A DNA stretch of 59,971 nucleotides from Pedosphaera parvula Ellin514 (GCF_000172555.1 NZ_ABOX02000046.1:1-59971); one strand, 5' to 3'. Counted from the first letter of the stretch, positions 17,897 to 26,354 are shown. Notes: a model not told the origin generated them from the sequence alone. Translations and numbers: made by a program.

Positions 17897-18661
17897 TTAG
17901 GGCTTGTTGGTTGTGTTGTTCGCAGGTTTGGCGAAATTTGTCGAAACCGGCAATGATTTAGGAATCATCGGTGATGTGGGAGCAACCGGCGCTACCGGTC
18001 TCAACTCCGGATGTTTCGCCAACAACTCCTCGATTTGAATGCCCGCTTCTGCTGACCACGAATCATTGTTGCCCTGCTTTGTGAGCTCTTGATAAAGCCT
18101 CAGGGCATCTGCATATTTTCCTTGCTTCTCGTATAAACGAGCCAGGGCACTTTTGGCCTGCGGAATAACAGAGTCATTTGGCTGGCTGCTGATCAGCGCC
18201 TGATATTTCGCCGCAGCTTGGGCGTCCTCTCCCTGGGCTTCAAGACTCGCCGCCACTCCGATCCGCGCTTGCGATGCCAGTGCACTGTCGCCGTGCTCAC
18301 CTAGGAAACGATCAAACTGCGCTTGTGCCTCCTTAAATTTGCCAGCTTCAAATAGTGCCCCTCCGGCCAGCAACAGAGCCTGCCCTCCGGCGCTGGTGCC
18401 AGGATGCTCGTTCGCCACCTTGAGATAGGCGTCAGGCGGTACTGACGGTGCCTGGGTCCCTGGTGTGGCTCTTGACGGCCTCAATTCCGAAAGCGCCTCG
18501 CCTGCCTTAACCTCTTGTCGGTTCTTGTTCGCGACATAGAAAGCTATGCCGCCACCAATCACCGCGATGGCCAGCACGAAACCGATCAGCTGTTTTTGGT
18601 TTTTGTGCAGCCAGTCAACCAGTTTAATTAAATCCGTAGATTGCGTTGCTTCAGAATCCAT
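17897..18661 (-). CDS. Single-span membrane protein with TPR-like repeats
   Basis: The 254-aa protein has a short cytoplasmic N-terminus, one membrane helix (QKQLIGFVLAIAVIGGGIAFYV, residues 18-39) and about three to four TPR-like repeats to residue 215 (KFKEAQAQFDRFLGEH, KYADALRLYQELTKQG). A Pro/Thr-rich tail follows. It resembles YfgM/YbgF-type periplasmic scaffolds. It may serve as an interaction platform in the envelope. Its link to the aquaporin is only positional. Confidence 0.75.
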   Translation of the reverse strand: MDSEATQSTDLIKLVDWLHKNQKQLIGFVLAIAVIGGGIAFYVANKNRQEVKAGEALSELRPSRATPGTQAPSVPPDAYLKVANEHPGTSAGGQALLLAGGALFEAGKFKEAQAQFDRFLGEHGDSALASQARIGVAASLEAQGEDAQAAAKYQALISSQPNDSVIPQAKSALARLYEKQGKYADALRLYQELTKQGNNDSWSAEAGIQIEELLAKHPELRPVAPVAPTSPMIPKSLPVSTNFAKPANNTTNKP

Positions 18662-18953
18662 ATATTAGGGGGTGGAATCTTCCGTCCAGCCAGCAAAAAC
18701 GCAAGCCGAAAGATTCAAGGATGTCGAAATTGAATGACGCAGGCATTAGTCGAATACCCATCAACGAAGCCTTTTGTCTGCATTCCTGGCGGACCCGATC
18801 CAGTGCCACTCGTCCAAACATAGTCATCATCCCAAGACTCTGCCAATCATCATCTTCAACCTGCTTTCCTCCGCTTGCAACTTCCCCATGCATAAAATCC
18901 TGTTGACACCATTACACCCTTATATCAAACTATCCGCATTCGTTGATAACAAC
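18662..18953. other. Divergent promoter region
   Basis: This gap between divergent genes ends in the riboswitch. A TTGACA hexamer at 18903-18908 sits about 45 bases before the aptamer and could be the -35 box. No convincing -10 is found at the ideal spacing. No gene is seen. Confidence 0.3.
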
Positions 18954-19075
18954 GATCTCATGAAGAGTGGTTGAGGGACTGGCCCTACGAAACCACGGCA
19001 ACCGGCTGGGACGCGATTTCCAGTGCAGGTGCCAAGTCCAGCTCGAGCACCATTAGCTCGGGGAAAAATGAGAAG
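18954..19075 (+). promoter_or_regulatory. SAM-I (S-box) riboswitch aptamer
   Basis: The stretch has the core of the SAM-I family in order. The P1 5' strand TCTCAT is at 18956-18961. The GAAGAGTGG...GAGGGACTGGCCC block of P2 with its kink-turn starts near 18961. ACGAAACCACGGCAACC lies around 18987-19003. GGTGCCAAGTCC (P3/P4 side) is at about 19028-19039. The P1 3' strand ATGAGA is at 19068-19073. SAM binding stabilises P1. The riboswitch class is known to repress methionine, cysteine and SAM genes. It lies 80 bases upstream of the ThrC-like gene. Confidence 0.9.
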
Positions 19076-19095
19076 AGCAGTCGCGATTTTGTCTC

Positions 19096-19125
19096 CTCTT
19101 CTCTCCACATGGGAAGGGGTTTTTT
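19096..19125 (+). terminator. Riboswitch expression platform (conditional terminator)
   Basis: CTTCTCTCC (19098-19106) can pair, with G-U pairs and one mismatch, with GGGAAGGGG (19111-19119), and six T's follow. The competing antiterminator is GAGAAGAG (19070-19077), which contains the 3' side of P1, pairing with CTCTTCTC (19096-19103). With SAM bound, P1 holds the GAGAAG strand and the terminator forms. Confidence 0.7.
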
Positions 19126-19156
19126 ATTCCCCACAAACAAACGCGATCAGAAGATT

Positions 19157-20418
19157 ATGGACAAACACGATGGTTTCATGAAGGCACTCAAGTGCCGCGA
19201 GTGCGGACGCGAATACCCCCTCACCGCCACTCACGTCTGCGAATTTGATTTCGGCCCGCTCGAAGTCGCCTACGACTATGACCGCATCAAAAAATCCCTC
19301 ACCAAATCCGCAATCGCCTCCCGCCCTCAATCCATGTGGCGTTACCGCGAGTGCTCCCCGTCGCCAGTGACCCCACAGTTGGTGTCAAGGTTGGCTTCAC
19401 GCCATTGATCAAGGCCGATCGTCTCGCCAAGCGCCTCGGCATCCGTGAACTCTGGATCAAGAACGATACCGTCAACTATCCCACTCTCTCTTTCAAGGAC
19501 CGCGTGGTCAGTGTTGCTCTCAGTCGCGCTCGCGAACTCGGTTTCACTACTGTCGCCTGTGCCTCCACCGGCAATCTCGCCAATTCCGTCGCCGCCAATG
19601 CCGCCTCGGCCGGCCTCAAGTCCTACGTCTTCATTCCCTCCGACCTTGAACAGGGCAAGATCGTCAACTCCCTTGTCTACGGTGCAAATGTTATCGCCAT
19701 CAAGGGCCACTACGATGAGGTCAATCGTCTCTGCGCCGAAATCGCCGGCAAATTCGGCTGGGCCTTCGTCAACGTCAATATGCGCCCGTACTACGCTGAA
19801 GGTTCCAAGAGCATGGGCTACGAAATCGCTGAACAATTGGGCTGGCAAATCCCGCAACATACCGTCGTCCCCATGGCCTCGGGTTCACTGCTCACCAAGA
19901 TTCACAAGAGCTTTCAGGAACTCACCAAGCTCGGCCTCGTCTCCGAATCCGCTTACAAGGTTCATGGCGCCCAAGCCACCGGTTGCTCGCCCATTTCTGT
20001 CGCGCAAAAAGCCGGCCTCGACTTCTTCAAGCCGGTCAAGCCAAACACCATCGCCAAGTCGCTATCCATCGGCACTCCTGCCGACGGCTTCTACGCCCTC
20101 CGCGTCATGAAGGAAACCGGCGCTGCTTGCGATGATGTCACCGATGACGAAATCCGCGAAGGCATCAAACTCCTCGCCGAATACGAAGGAATCTTCACCG
20201 AAACCGCTGGTGGTGTCACCGTTGGTGTCGCAAAAAAACTCATCGCCGCCGGCAAAATTCCGGCCAACGACTCCGCTGTACTCTGTATTACCGGCAATGG
20301 TCTCAAGACCCTCGACGCCGTCGTCGGCCATGTCGGCAACACGCGCGAAATCAAGCCGAGCCTGCGCGAATTTGAAACCTTGCTTGCCAATGAAAATTTG
20401 TCCACTGTAACCACATAA
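19157..20418 (+). CDS. thrC: Threonine-synthase-family PLP enzyme (frameshifted), SAM-riboswitch controlled
   Basis: The protein, about 420 aa if repaired, is a fold-type II PLP enzyme of the ThrC family. An N-terminal zinc-ribbon-like part has Cys13, Cys16 and Cys28. The PLP lysine lies in LSFKDRVVSV (Lys114 in the repaired protein) and the phosphate loop in GSLLTKIHKS. The first 65 codons are in another frame from the rest. Restoring one C before 19352 turns YREC into YRELLPVASD and joins them. Family members usually convert O-phosphohomoserine to threonine. The SAM riboswitch and the sulfur-carrier partner suggest homocysteine formation instead. The next gene starts four bases later. Confidence 0.85.
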
Positions 20419-20422
20419 GCTT

Positions 20423-20698
20423 ATGGCTAAAAAAGTTCGCATCCCCACTCCTTTGCGCAAGCTGACCAACAACGAGGAACTCGTTGAAGTCGACGCTGCC
20501 ACCATCGGTGCCGCGTTCGCTGAATTGCAGACCAAATTTCCTGGCATCAAGGAACGCTTGATTGATGAAAGTGGCGAAGTCCGTCGCTTCGTCAACGTCT
20601 ACGTCAACGAGGAAGATATCCGCTTCCTTCAAAACCAGCAAACCCCGCTCAAAGATGGCGATGAGATCAGCATCATCCCCGCCATCGCCGGAGGCTAG
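20423..20698 (+). CDS. MoaD/ThiS-family sulfur-carrier protein
   Basis: This 91-aa β-grasp protein ends in IIPAIAGG, the exposed Gly-Gly that is thiocarboxylated in sulfur carriers. The N-terminus VRIPTPLRKLTNN and the middle KDGDEISIIPA match MoaD-like carriers such as CysO. It is tightly packed with the ThrC-like gene (4 bases) and the NIL gene (17 bases). No activating E1 (MoeB/ThiF) or JAMM protease is in the window, so these would have to come from elsewhere. Likely role: sulfide donor to the neighbouring PLP enzyme. Confidence 0.9.
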   Translation: MAKKVRIPTPLRKLTNNEELVEVDAATIGAAFAELQTKFPGIKERLIDESGEVRRFVNVYVNEEDIRFLQNQQTPLKDGDEISIIPAIAGG

Positions 20699-20715
20699 CT
20701 CAACCTTTCTATTCC

Positions 20716-21012
20716 ATGGCAGCCAAAACCAAAAAGACAGCGCCCGTCAAAGCTTCTCCTGGCAACGGTCAGGACCAGACTCGCTTGTGGCTCATGTACC
20801 CGCCCAAGCTCATCAAGGAACCGCTCATCTGGCAGCTCAGCCAAAAGTTTCCGGTCGTCACCAACATTCGTCAGTGCAGCGTCACTGATGAAATTGGCAT
20901 CGTCAGCCTCGAACTGAGCGGCCAACGCGCCGATATCAAAGCTGCCATCAAGTGGCTCGAAAAAATCGGTGTCAGTGTCGAACCCGTCGAAATCAACGTC
21001 ATCGAAAGCTAA
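20716..21012 (+). CDS. NIL-domain protein
   Basis: The 98-aa protein has a basic, disordered first 20 residues and then a NIL domain, the ferredoxin-like fold otherwise found at the C-terminus of the methionine importer ATPase MetN (RLWLMYPPKLIKEPLIWQL...VSLELSGQRADIKAAIKWLEKIGV). In MetN this domain binds methionine. Related NIL proteins occur with homocysteine synthesis genes in methanogens. As last gene of the riboswitch operon it may sense methionine or help sulfur transfer. Confidence 0.85.
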   Translation: MAAKTKKTAPVKASPGNGQDQTRLWLMYPPKLIKEPLIWQLSQKFPVVTNIRQCSVTDEIGIVSLELSGQRADIKAAIKWLEKIGVSVEPVEINVIES

Positions 21013-21056
21013 ATTTTTGCGCGGCTGAAGATTTCATTTTCAGCAAAATTTCCCAC

Positions 21057-21085
21057 AGAGACGGCTTACCACCGTCTCTTCTTCA
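21057..21085 (+). terminator. Terminator of the riboswitch operon
   Basis: An 8-bp stem AGAGACGG (21057-21064) and CCGTCTCT (21072-21079) with a 7-base loop is followed by TCTTCATTT. The remainder of the 347-bp gap to 21359 shows no gene. Confidence 0.75.
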
Positions 21086-21359
21086 TTTAACATCCTCCCA
21101 CGGCTCAGACATCTCAGCCTCTTACGTCACGTACGCGACCCGCGGCTGCTTCTGATTCGATTCCCAATTCTGGACACGTGTCCCGCCTCACTCATCCCCT
21201 CTCCACCGTCTCTTTGCAAAATGCCATCCTGCTATTTCAGCAATCTTGCAAAACTCCCGCCCAAGCCACTCTAAATACTGTTCCAATCCTCCTCTTACCG
21301 ATATTTGGGCTGGCACGTCCCTTGCATACCAATCTTCTCGATTGTTGAACTGGAACCTT

Positions 21360-21920
21360 ATGAAATTAATCAAACCTTTGGCCATAGCCCTGACAAGCAT
21401 CCTCATCGCCTCAACCAGCGTCTTTGCCGGTGACCATGAAAAAGGAGAACACGGCGAGCATTCCCAGGATGGCAACTCCCGACATCACGATGAAGATGGC
21501 GATCATGACCGCGGGCACGACCATAAGCGGGATCACGACAAATCCAAATGCGAAATCACTGCCAGGGAAAAAGAGGCAATCCAGACCTGGTACGTGTCCC
21601 GCCCCTACAGCAGCTCCGAATCAAGGAAGCACAAACATCTTCCGCCCGGACTCGCCAAAAAAGTCGACCGTGGTGAGAACCTCCCTCCCGGTTGGCAGGA
21701 TAAAATGGTGAAAGGCCAACCAGTCCCCGCGGAAATTTACGAACACTGCGAGCCTCTGCCAAAGGAGGTTGCCATCAAGCTACCCGTCCCGCCGGTGGGC
21801 ACCGTTGTGGTCACCGTTGAAGGCAAGGTTGCTCGCATCCTTGAAGCCACCCACGAAATCCTCGACGTCTTCGACGTCATTCCCAAACCCACTTTCCCCA
21901 AGGGAATTCCCAGACCTTGA
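21360..21920 (+). CDS. Secreted CigR/RcnB-like protein with His/Asp-rich segment
   Basis: The start at 21360 gives MKLIKPLAIALTSILIASTSVFA, a good signal peptide cleaved before GDHEKG. The earlier in-frame ATG is not needed. Residues 23-62 are very rich in His, Asp, Glu and Lys (HHDEDGDHDRGHDHKRDHDK) and could bind divalent metal. The C-terminal half, LPPGLAKKVDRGENLPPGWQ and a final strand VEGKVARILEATHEILDVF, matches the RcnB/CigR pattern. The protein is probably periplasmic. It is flanked by two terminators with the same stem. Confidence 0.75.
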   Translation: MKLIKPLAIALTSILIASTSVFAGDHEKGEHGEHSQDGNSRHHDEDGDHDRGHDHKRDHDKSKCEITAREKEAIQTWYVSRPYSSSESRKHKHLPPGLAKKVDRGENLPPGWQDKMVKGQPVPAEIYEHCEPLPKEVAIKLPVPPVGTVVVTVEGKVARILEATHEILDVFDVIPKPTFPKGIPRP

Positions 21921-21997
21921 TGTGATTGTGTGAGGTTTGTGCGCTCATTTCCATAATCGAACACACAAGCTTTCAACTCGCATTAAATTCCGCTTTT

Positions 21998-22028
21998 AGA
22001 GACGGCTCCTCCAGCCGTCTCTTTTTTC
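21998..22028 (+). terminator. Rho-independent terminator after the CigR/RcnB-like gene
   Basis: A perfect 10-bp stem, AGAGACGGCT (21998-22007) and AGCCGTCTCT (22013-22022), is followed by six T's. Its stem core is the same as the terminator at 21057-21085. Confidence 0.92.
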
Positions 22029-22031
22029 ATC

Positions 22032-22078
22032 TATGCCGAATGCTGAAAGAAGTTTCCAAATGGCAGGAGGAATTTTGG
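22032..22078 (+). repeat. Dispersed repeat, partial copy 2
   Basis: The sequence begins TATGCCGAATGCTGAAAGA and matches the minus-strand reading of the copies at 7246-7320 and 22179-22254 over about 45 bases. With the next copy it forms an inverted pair around about 100 bp of non-coding DNA. Confidence 0.55.
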
Positions 22079-22178
22079 TTTGAGGCAAGGCCGACAATGC
22101 CGCCTCGAATCGAATGCACCCTGCTCTCAACGACTAACGAATCACCTCATCCCCCGGTTCACGACTTTTCAGTCTCCA

Positions 22179-22254
22179 CTTTTATCAGGCTTATTGACTC
22201 CTTTCATTCCAGTTCTTTTTCCCATTTCGGAAATTAATTTTGGCATTCGGTATA
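22179..22254 (-). repeat. Dispersed ~75-bp repeat, copy 3
   Basis: Read on the minus strand it starts TATACCGAATGCC and continues ATTTCCGAAATGGGAAAAAG. It is the closest relative of copy 1. It faces copy 2, so the segment 22032-22254 has terminal inverted repeats like a small non-autonomous element. The remainder of the gap up to 22309 shows no gene. Confidence 0.6.
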
Positions 22255-22309
22255 CGCCCTTGACGCATCTGATCGCTTCCTCAAACTCTAGGCATCCGCA
22301 CATACCATC

Positions 22310-22822
22310 ATGTTCCTCTCCTTGCCCCAGCCAAAATACACCGATGCCTTCAAACGTCTCGTGGCAGAATATCGGCTCGCAGGTGAAACGGAACGCGTCA
22401 CCAAATACGCCGCTGGTGAAACTGATTTCTCTGCTTATCTCGAATTCCTCGCTTCAGTTGCCGAAGGCCGGACCCTGCCTGAGAATTGCGCTCCCTACCA
22501 CACCTTTTGGATGATACAGGATGAGGACATACTCGGCGTTGCGAGAGTGCGACCAAAGCTGGATCTCGAAGGCGAGAGATATCACGGGCACATAGGCTAC
22601 GACGTTCTACCCTCCCAACGAAACAAAGGCTATGGCACTGCCCTTCTCCGCATGACCTTGCTTGAAGCTCGCCACCTTGGCCTGAATCGCGTTGTCCTCA
22701 CCTGTCAGGAAACCAATCTTCCATCCCGACGCGTCCTTTTAAAGTGCGGAGCTCAGCTCATCGAAGTAATTCCCGACCTCGAAACTTCATTTCCCCTCTG
22801 TCGATTCGAAATCGAACTATAG
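22310..22822 (+). CDS. GNAT-family N-acetyltransferase
   Basis: The 170-aa protein has the acetyl-CoA-binding loop in YDVLPSQRNKGYGTALLRMTL (read as VLPSQRNKGYGTALL, about residues 98-112). The preceding β4 strand is HGHIGY and the late motif is TCQETNLPSRRVLLKCG. It resembles the YitI/YkkB-type GNATs. The acceptor is unknown. It stands alone between the repeat pair and the next gene. Confidence 0.88.
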   Translation: MFLSLPQPKYTDAFKRLVAEYRLAGETERVTKYAAGETDFSAYLEFLASVAEGRTLPENCAPYHTFWMIQDEDILGVARVRPKLDLEGERYHGHIGYDVLPSQRNKGYGTALLRMTLLEARHLGLNRVVLTCQETNLPSRRVLLKCGAQLIEVIPDLETSFPLCRFEIEL

Positions 22823-22898
22823 CGTTTTAGGCCATCCTTGCTTTTCCCGGCAATCTCCTGCTTACTAGTCCAACACGGAGTCACTGAAGGGAAATTTC

Positions 22899-24359
22899 AT
22901 GGCCAAAAAGACGCAACTTTTACTCATCATCTTGATTGTCGCGGCCTTCGTTTTATGGCTGGCCTTTGGCATTCCCCACCATCCCGTCGCCATCCTTAAG
23001 GTGATTGATGCTGCAGGCAACCCCGTCGCCGGGGCCATCATCACACCCGACGGCCTTCGACCAAAAAAGAATGGCGGCCATTACATGTGGACCGATGAGG
23101 CTCCCGTAAAACCTCTCCCGGTTAAGACGGATGCCAAAGGCATTGCTCGAGTTTCATATCCTCACTATGTCGTCGAGCGACTCGAAACCGGCGAAATCAG
23201 CTTCCGTGTGGACCACCCTGATTTCTGCCCTGATCGTCCCTTCCGCACCGTCTCCGCCTCGCCCCCGGCCAATGCCACCCTGCTCAAAAAGGCCCAATTT
23301 TTTCTCGCGGTAATAACCAGGCATATCGTGACTCATCCCGACCCTGTTGTTTTGAAGCGCGGCGGCATCCTCAAACTCGCCGGCTATATCAGTTCCAAAG
23401 AGAACCGCATTACCAACTTTCATCCCCAGGTCACCACCTGGATGCTTCATGGTGAAAAAGAATGGCTGCCGACCAGCGATGGATTCCTTATGACTCGACG
23501 CATCCTGGAAGGATCGAACGTCGTCCGGCTCATTTATCTTCCAACAAACAGCCCGCCCTGGTTCAGCGATCTTCAACCTTTTAATGCGTCTTCCGGACAA
23601 ACCAATGCTTTTCTTCTCGAGCTCAAACCCGGCCTCCGATTGAACGGTTGTCTCGCTGACTCCGTCCCACGCCCTGTCGCGAATGGCCGCGTCCAATTGG
23701 AAATCTATTCCGATATCATCAACTCCAACCATGACTACCTTCAATGGGTCTCATGGCGTCCCGTGAATGCTGATGGCACCTTCACTTTCGAATCTTTGCC
23801 GGCCGGCCATGGTGAAATTATCGCGCTCTGCGATGGTTTTATCTCCACCAATGGCCCAAACAGGCGAACCTCCATTCGCATTCCTCAGCCGTTTAAATTG
23901 TCCAACGGCGAAACCCAATTAGTCATCGGCATGCAACCAACCGCGACCTGCAACATCACCCTGCTCGACGAAGCCGGACACCCCTTGCCCTCTGCCAAAG
24001 TCACCTTCTGGCCGAATGTCATTTGGAACGATTGGGGCTCCACAGTTTTCATGGATCGCCTGTTCAAATCGGAGGACCTGTTGCGGCAGCAGGAAATCAA
24101 CTGGGCCGAACTTTCAAGAAATACTCCTCCAATGTTTCGCGGCCTGACCGATAAAAATGGTGTCGTTGTGGTGAGCAATCTTCCTCCTTTCAATCAACCA
24201 TTCATGGCCGAGTCCACCAACTACGAAATGCCCGTTATCACCAACTCATGGAACGATGGCGAAAGATCCGTTCAAGTCCAGTTGACGCCCGGCCAAACCA
24301 CCTCCGCCACCGTGAAAATGCAGAAAAAAGGCACCGACTTCATCCACCATCGTCAGTAA
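22899..24359 (+). CDS. Membrane-anchored protein with carboxypeptidase-regulatory/Ig-like domains
   Basis: The 486-aa protein has an N-terminal membrane helix (LLLIILIVAAFVLWLAFGI, residues 6-24) and then extracytoplasmic β-sandwich domains. Carboxypeptidase-regulatory-like signatures are visible at about residues 30-85 (VAILKVIDAAGNPVAGAIIT), 240-320 (RLNGCLADSVPRPVANGRV) and 350-430 (CNITLLDEAGHPLPSAKV). No catalytic motif was found. It may be a structural envelope protein. It resembles the 5040-6128 protein in architecture only. Confidence 0.7.
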   Translation: MAKKTQLLLIILIVAAFVLWLAFGIPHHPVAILKVIDAAGNPVAGAIITPDGLRPKKNGGHYMWTDEAPVKPLPVKTDAKGIARVSYPHYVVERLETGEISFRVDHPDFCPDRPFRTVSASPPANATLLKKAQFFLAVITRHIVTHPDPVVLKRGGILKLAGYISSKENRITNFHPQVTTWMLHGEKEWLPTSDGFLMTRRILEGSNVVRLIYLPTNSPPWFSDLQPFNASSGQTNAFLLELKPGLRLNGCLADSVPRPVANGRVQLEIYSDIINSNHDYLQWVSWRPVNADGTFTFESLPAGHGEIIALCDGFISTNGPNRRTSIRIPQPFKLSNGETQLVIGMQPTATCNITLLDEAGHPLPSAKVTFWPNVIWNDWGSTVFMDRLFKSEDLLRQQEINWAELSRNTPPMFRGLTDKNGVVVVSNLPPFNQPFMAESTNYEMPVITNSWNDGERSVQVQLTPGQTTSATVKMQKKGTDFIHHRQ

Positions 24360-24401
24360 ATAAAATCCTGCATCGCATCGTTCTACGTGCTATAAATACT
24401 T

Positions 24402-25196
24402 ATGGCTCAACCCATCAAGGTCACATCCAAAATCCGTCTCAGTAACTTCAAACCCGACTATCGCGCCGGCATGAGCAAGGAAGAAGCCCGGGAACAAACC
24501 ACCAAACTCTGCTTCCGCATCGCCGAACTCCAGCAACTGCTCTACGCTAACAGCAATCATTCCCTCATCATCCTGTTGCAAGGAATGGATACCAGCGGCA
24601 AGGACGGCGCCGGCAAACGTGTTTTGGAATTCGTTCCACCCTCTGGCGTTGAAACCACCAGCTTTAAAGTCCCCTCCTCCGAGGAACTTGCCCATGACTA
24701 CCTCTGGCGCGCCCATAAAGCTGTTCCTCGCTACGGCCACTTCGGCGTTTTCAACCGCTCCTATTACGAGGATGTCCTCGTCGTTCGCGTCATGGACCTG
24801 GTTCCCAAGCCGGTTTGGAAAGCGCGTTACGAACAAATCAATTCTTTCGAGAAGCTACTCTCCGACAACAATTACATCGTGCTAAAATTCTTTCTCCACA
24901 TCAGCAAGGAGGAACAGGCCGCACGCCTCCGGGCTCGCATTGAAGACCCCACCAAGAACTGGAAGTTTGAAGAAAGCGACCTCGAGATGCGTAAACATTG
25001 GGACGACTTTCAGGAGGCCTACGAAGATGCCATCAATAAGTGCAGCACCAATTATGCCCCCTGGCACATCATTCCCGCCGATCACAAATGGTTCCGCGAT
25101 TACGCCATCGCCGGAGTGGTCGTGGATGCCCTGCAAAAACTTAAAATGAAATGGCCCAAACCCAAAATCGACCTCTCCAAAGTTAAAATCAAATAA
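24402..25196 (+). CDS. ppk2: Polyphosphate kinase 2 family protein
   Basis: This single-domain PPK2 (264 aa) has a Walker A motif GMDTSGKDG (residues 61-69) and a Walker B/lid motif FNRSYYEDVLV (117-127). The DHKWFRDYA segment near the C-terminus is typical. PPK2 enzymes use polyphosphate to phosphorylate nucleoside mono- or diphosphates, or run in reverse. The subclass cannot be fixed from sequence alone. Confidence 0.93.
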   Translation: MAQPIKVTSKIRLSNFKPDYRAGMSKEEAREQTTKLCFRIAELQQLLYANSNHSLIILLQGMDTSGKDGAGKRVLEFVPPSGVETTSFKVPSSEELAHDYLWRAHKAVPRYGHFGVFNRSYYEDVLVVRVMDLVPKPVWKARYEQINSFEKLLSDNNYIVLKFFLHISKEEQAARLRARIEDPTKNWKFEESDLEMRKHWDDFQEAYEDAINKCSTNYAPWHIIPADHKWFRDYAIAGVVVDALQKLKMKWPKPKIDLSKVKIK

Positions 25197-25210
25197 CTAA
25201 TCCGTCGCCA

Positions 25211-25357
25211 TCAACGCATTGGAGCCGGACATAAGTCCTGTTTAGGCTCTTCGCACTGTTTAGCATCGAAGACACGAGGCAGACATTGGCCATCCTTCAA
25301 CTTGCTCGCATACTCGATTCGTAACACTCTCTTTTGGCGACCTTGCCACGCAGCCAT
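25211..25357 (-). CDS. Possible small Cys-containing protein (48 aa)
   Basis: A 48-codon frame starts MAAWQGRQKRVLRIEY and contains three cysteines (positions 25, 35 and 43). GAAGGG lies just before the ATG. It is the only sensible frame in the 363-bp gap 25197-25559. No family was recognised, and it could be chance. Confidence 0.25.
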   Translation of the reverse strand: MAAWQGRQKRVLRIEYASKLKDGQCLPRVFDAKQCEEPKQDLCPAPMR

Positions 25358-25559
25358 CACCCTTCAGTAAATGCGCCTCCCCTTCGACAAGTCATCCTAT
25401 TAATTACTTCGCGTGGTTCTCAACCACCAAGTTTTTCAACGTTCGCGCCATGGGGTATGCACCCCAGTATTCTTGTTTGGGAAATCTGCTTAAATGAAAA
25501 GAACCGGAGAGTCACCGGTTAGTATAACTGAAAGCGCACAACTTGGTTAAAAGCAGAAA

Positions 25560-26354
25560 ATGCCCCGACAATTTTTCTTTATGGGCAATAAACGATCCGG
25601 CACCAGCCTGCTCGTTCGATTGCTGAATTTGCATCCTGAGATGTTTGCCAGTCACGAGTCTGATATCCTCTGGATTCTTTATCAGGCCAGAAATGAATGG
25701 CCCCGGAGATATCAGTGCTATCCGTGGGACGGTCCGCTGGGCATGAACAAAACGCTTCAGGATTGTGCTCACATATTCAACTCCTCTCCCTCACTCGCAA
25801 ACGACGGAAAAGCCATTTTTAATACGTTCTGTCGCGTTGAAGAACATTTGCGAAGACTTGCTGCCCCCACTCCTCCCGCGAGCAGCATCAAATGGGTTGG
25901 CGATAAAAAACCCGTCCAGCAAAGCGATCCTGAACTTAGACCTTTCATTGAGGAACATTTTCCCGATGCTCGTTACCTTCATATTGTTCGCCATCCCCGC
26001 GCAGTGATCGCCAGCAAGCTCGAAGCCGTTAAAACCTGGCCTGTCGTCCCCGAATTTTGGAAGAAACGTCCTGAGTTCGTTCTGGACCGCTGGGCTCTCC
26101 ATGAAGATTGGGTCCTGCAGGCGAAGGCCACGATGAAATCACCCATCCACACGCTTCGTTTCGAGGACTTATGCAGTAAACCCATCGAAACCATGGAAGG
26201 AGTATTTGCCTTCTTTGGCCTCAATCTGCCAGGTGAAGCCGCCAATTTCCTTGTCCGTGACGTCAAGCCGGACCCGAATAAAAAATACGATTCCTTTCTG
26301 CTGCCACATTCCAATCACGCCCGCCGAATCATGGAACTCTACCAATATTCCTAA
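25560..26354 (+). CDS. Sulfotransferase-family protein
   Basis: The 264-aa protein has the 5'-phosphosulfate loop FFMGNKRSGTSLLVRLL (residues 5-21) and the 3'-phosphate motif LHIVRHPRAVIASKL (about 140-154), so it should bind PAPS. It resembles bacterial aryl/tyrosyl-type sulfotransferases of the Sulfotransfer_3 group. Its acceptor, perhaps a glycan or a secreted peptide, is not known. It is cytosolic by sequence and shows no signal peptide. Confidence 0.85.
   Translation: MPRQFFFMGNKRSGTSLLVRLLNLHPEMFASHESDILWILYQARNEWPRRYQCYPWDGPLGMNKTLQDCAHIFNSSPSLANDGKAIFNTFCRVEEHLRRLAAPTPPASSIKWVGDKKPVQQSDPELRPFIEEHFPDARYLHIVRHPRAVIASKLEAVKTWPVVPEFWKKRPEFVLDRWALHEDWVLQAKATMKSPIHTLRFEDLCSKPIETMEGVFAFFGLNLPGEAANFLVRDVKPDPNKKYDSFLLPHSNHARRIMELYQYS

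Noticed and set aside
18971-19156. Upstream extension of the ThrC-like frame beginning MRDWPYETTATGWD
   Set aside because: This DNA is the SAM-I aptamer and its terminator, which explains its conservation better than coding. ATG 19157 is the natural start.
25501-25523. Small hairpin AACCGG/CCGGTT before the sulfotransferase gene
   Set aside because: Six-base stem without a T-tract. Too weak to call a terminator or riboswitch.
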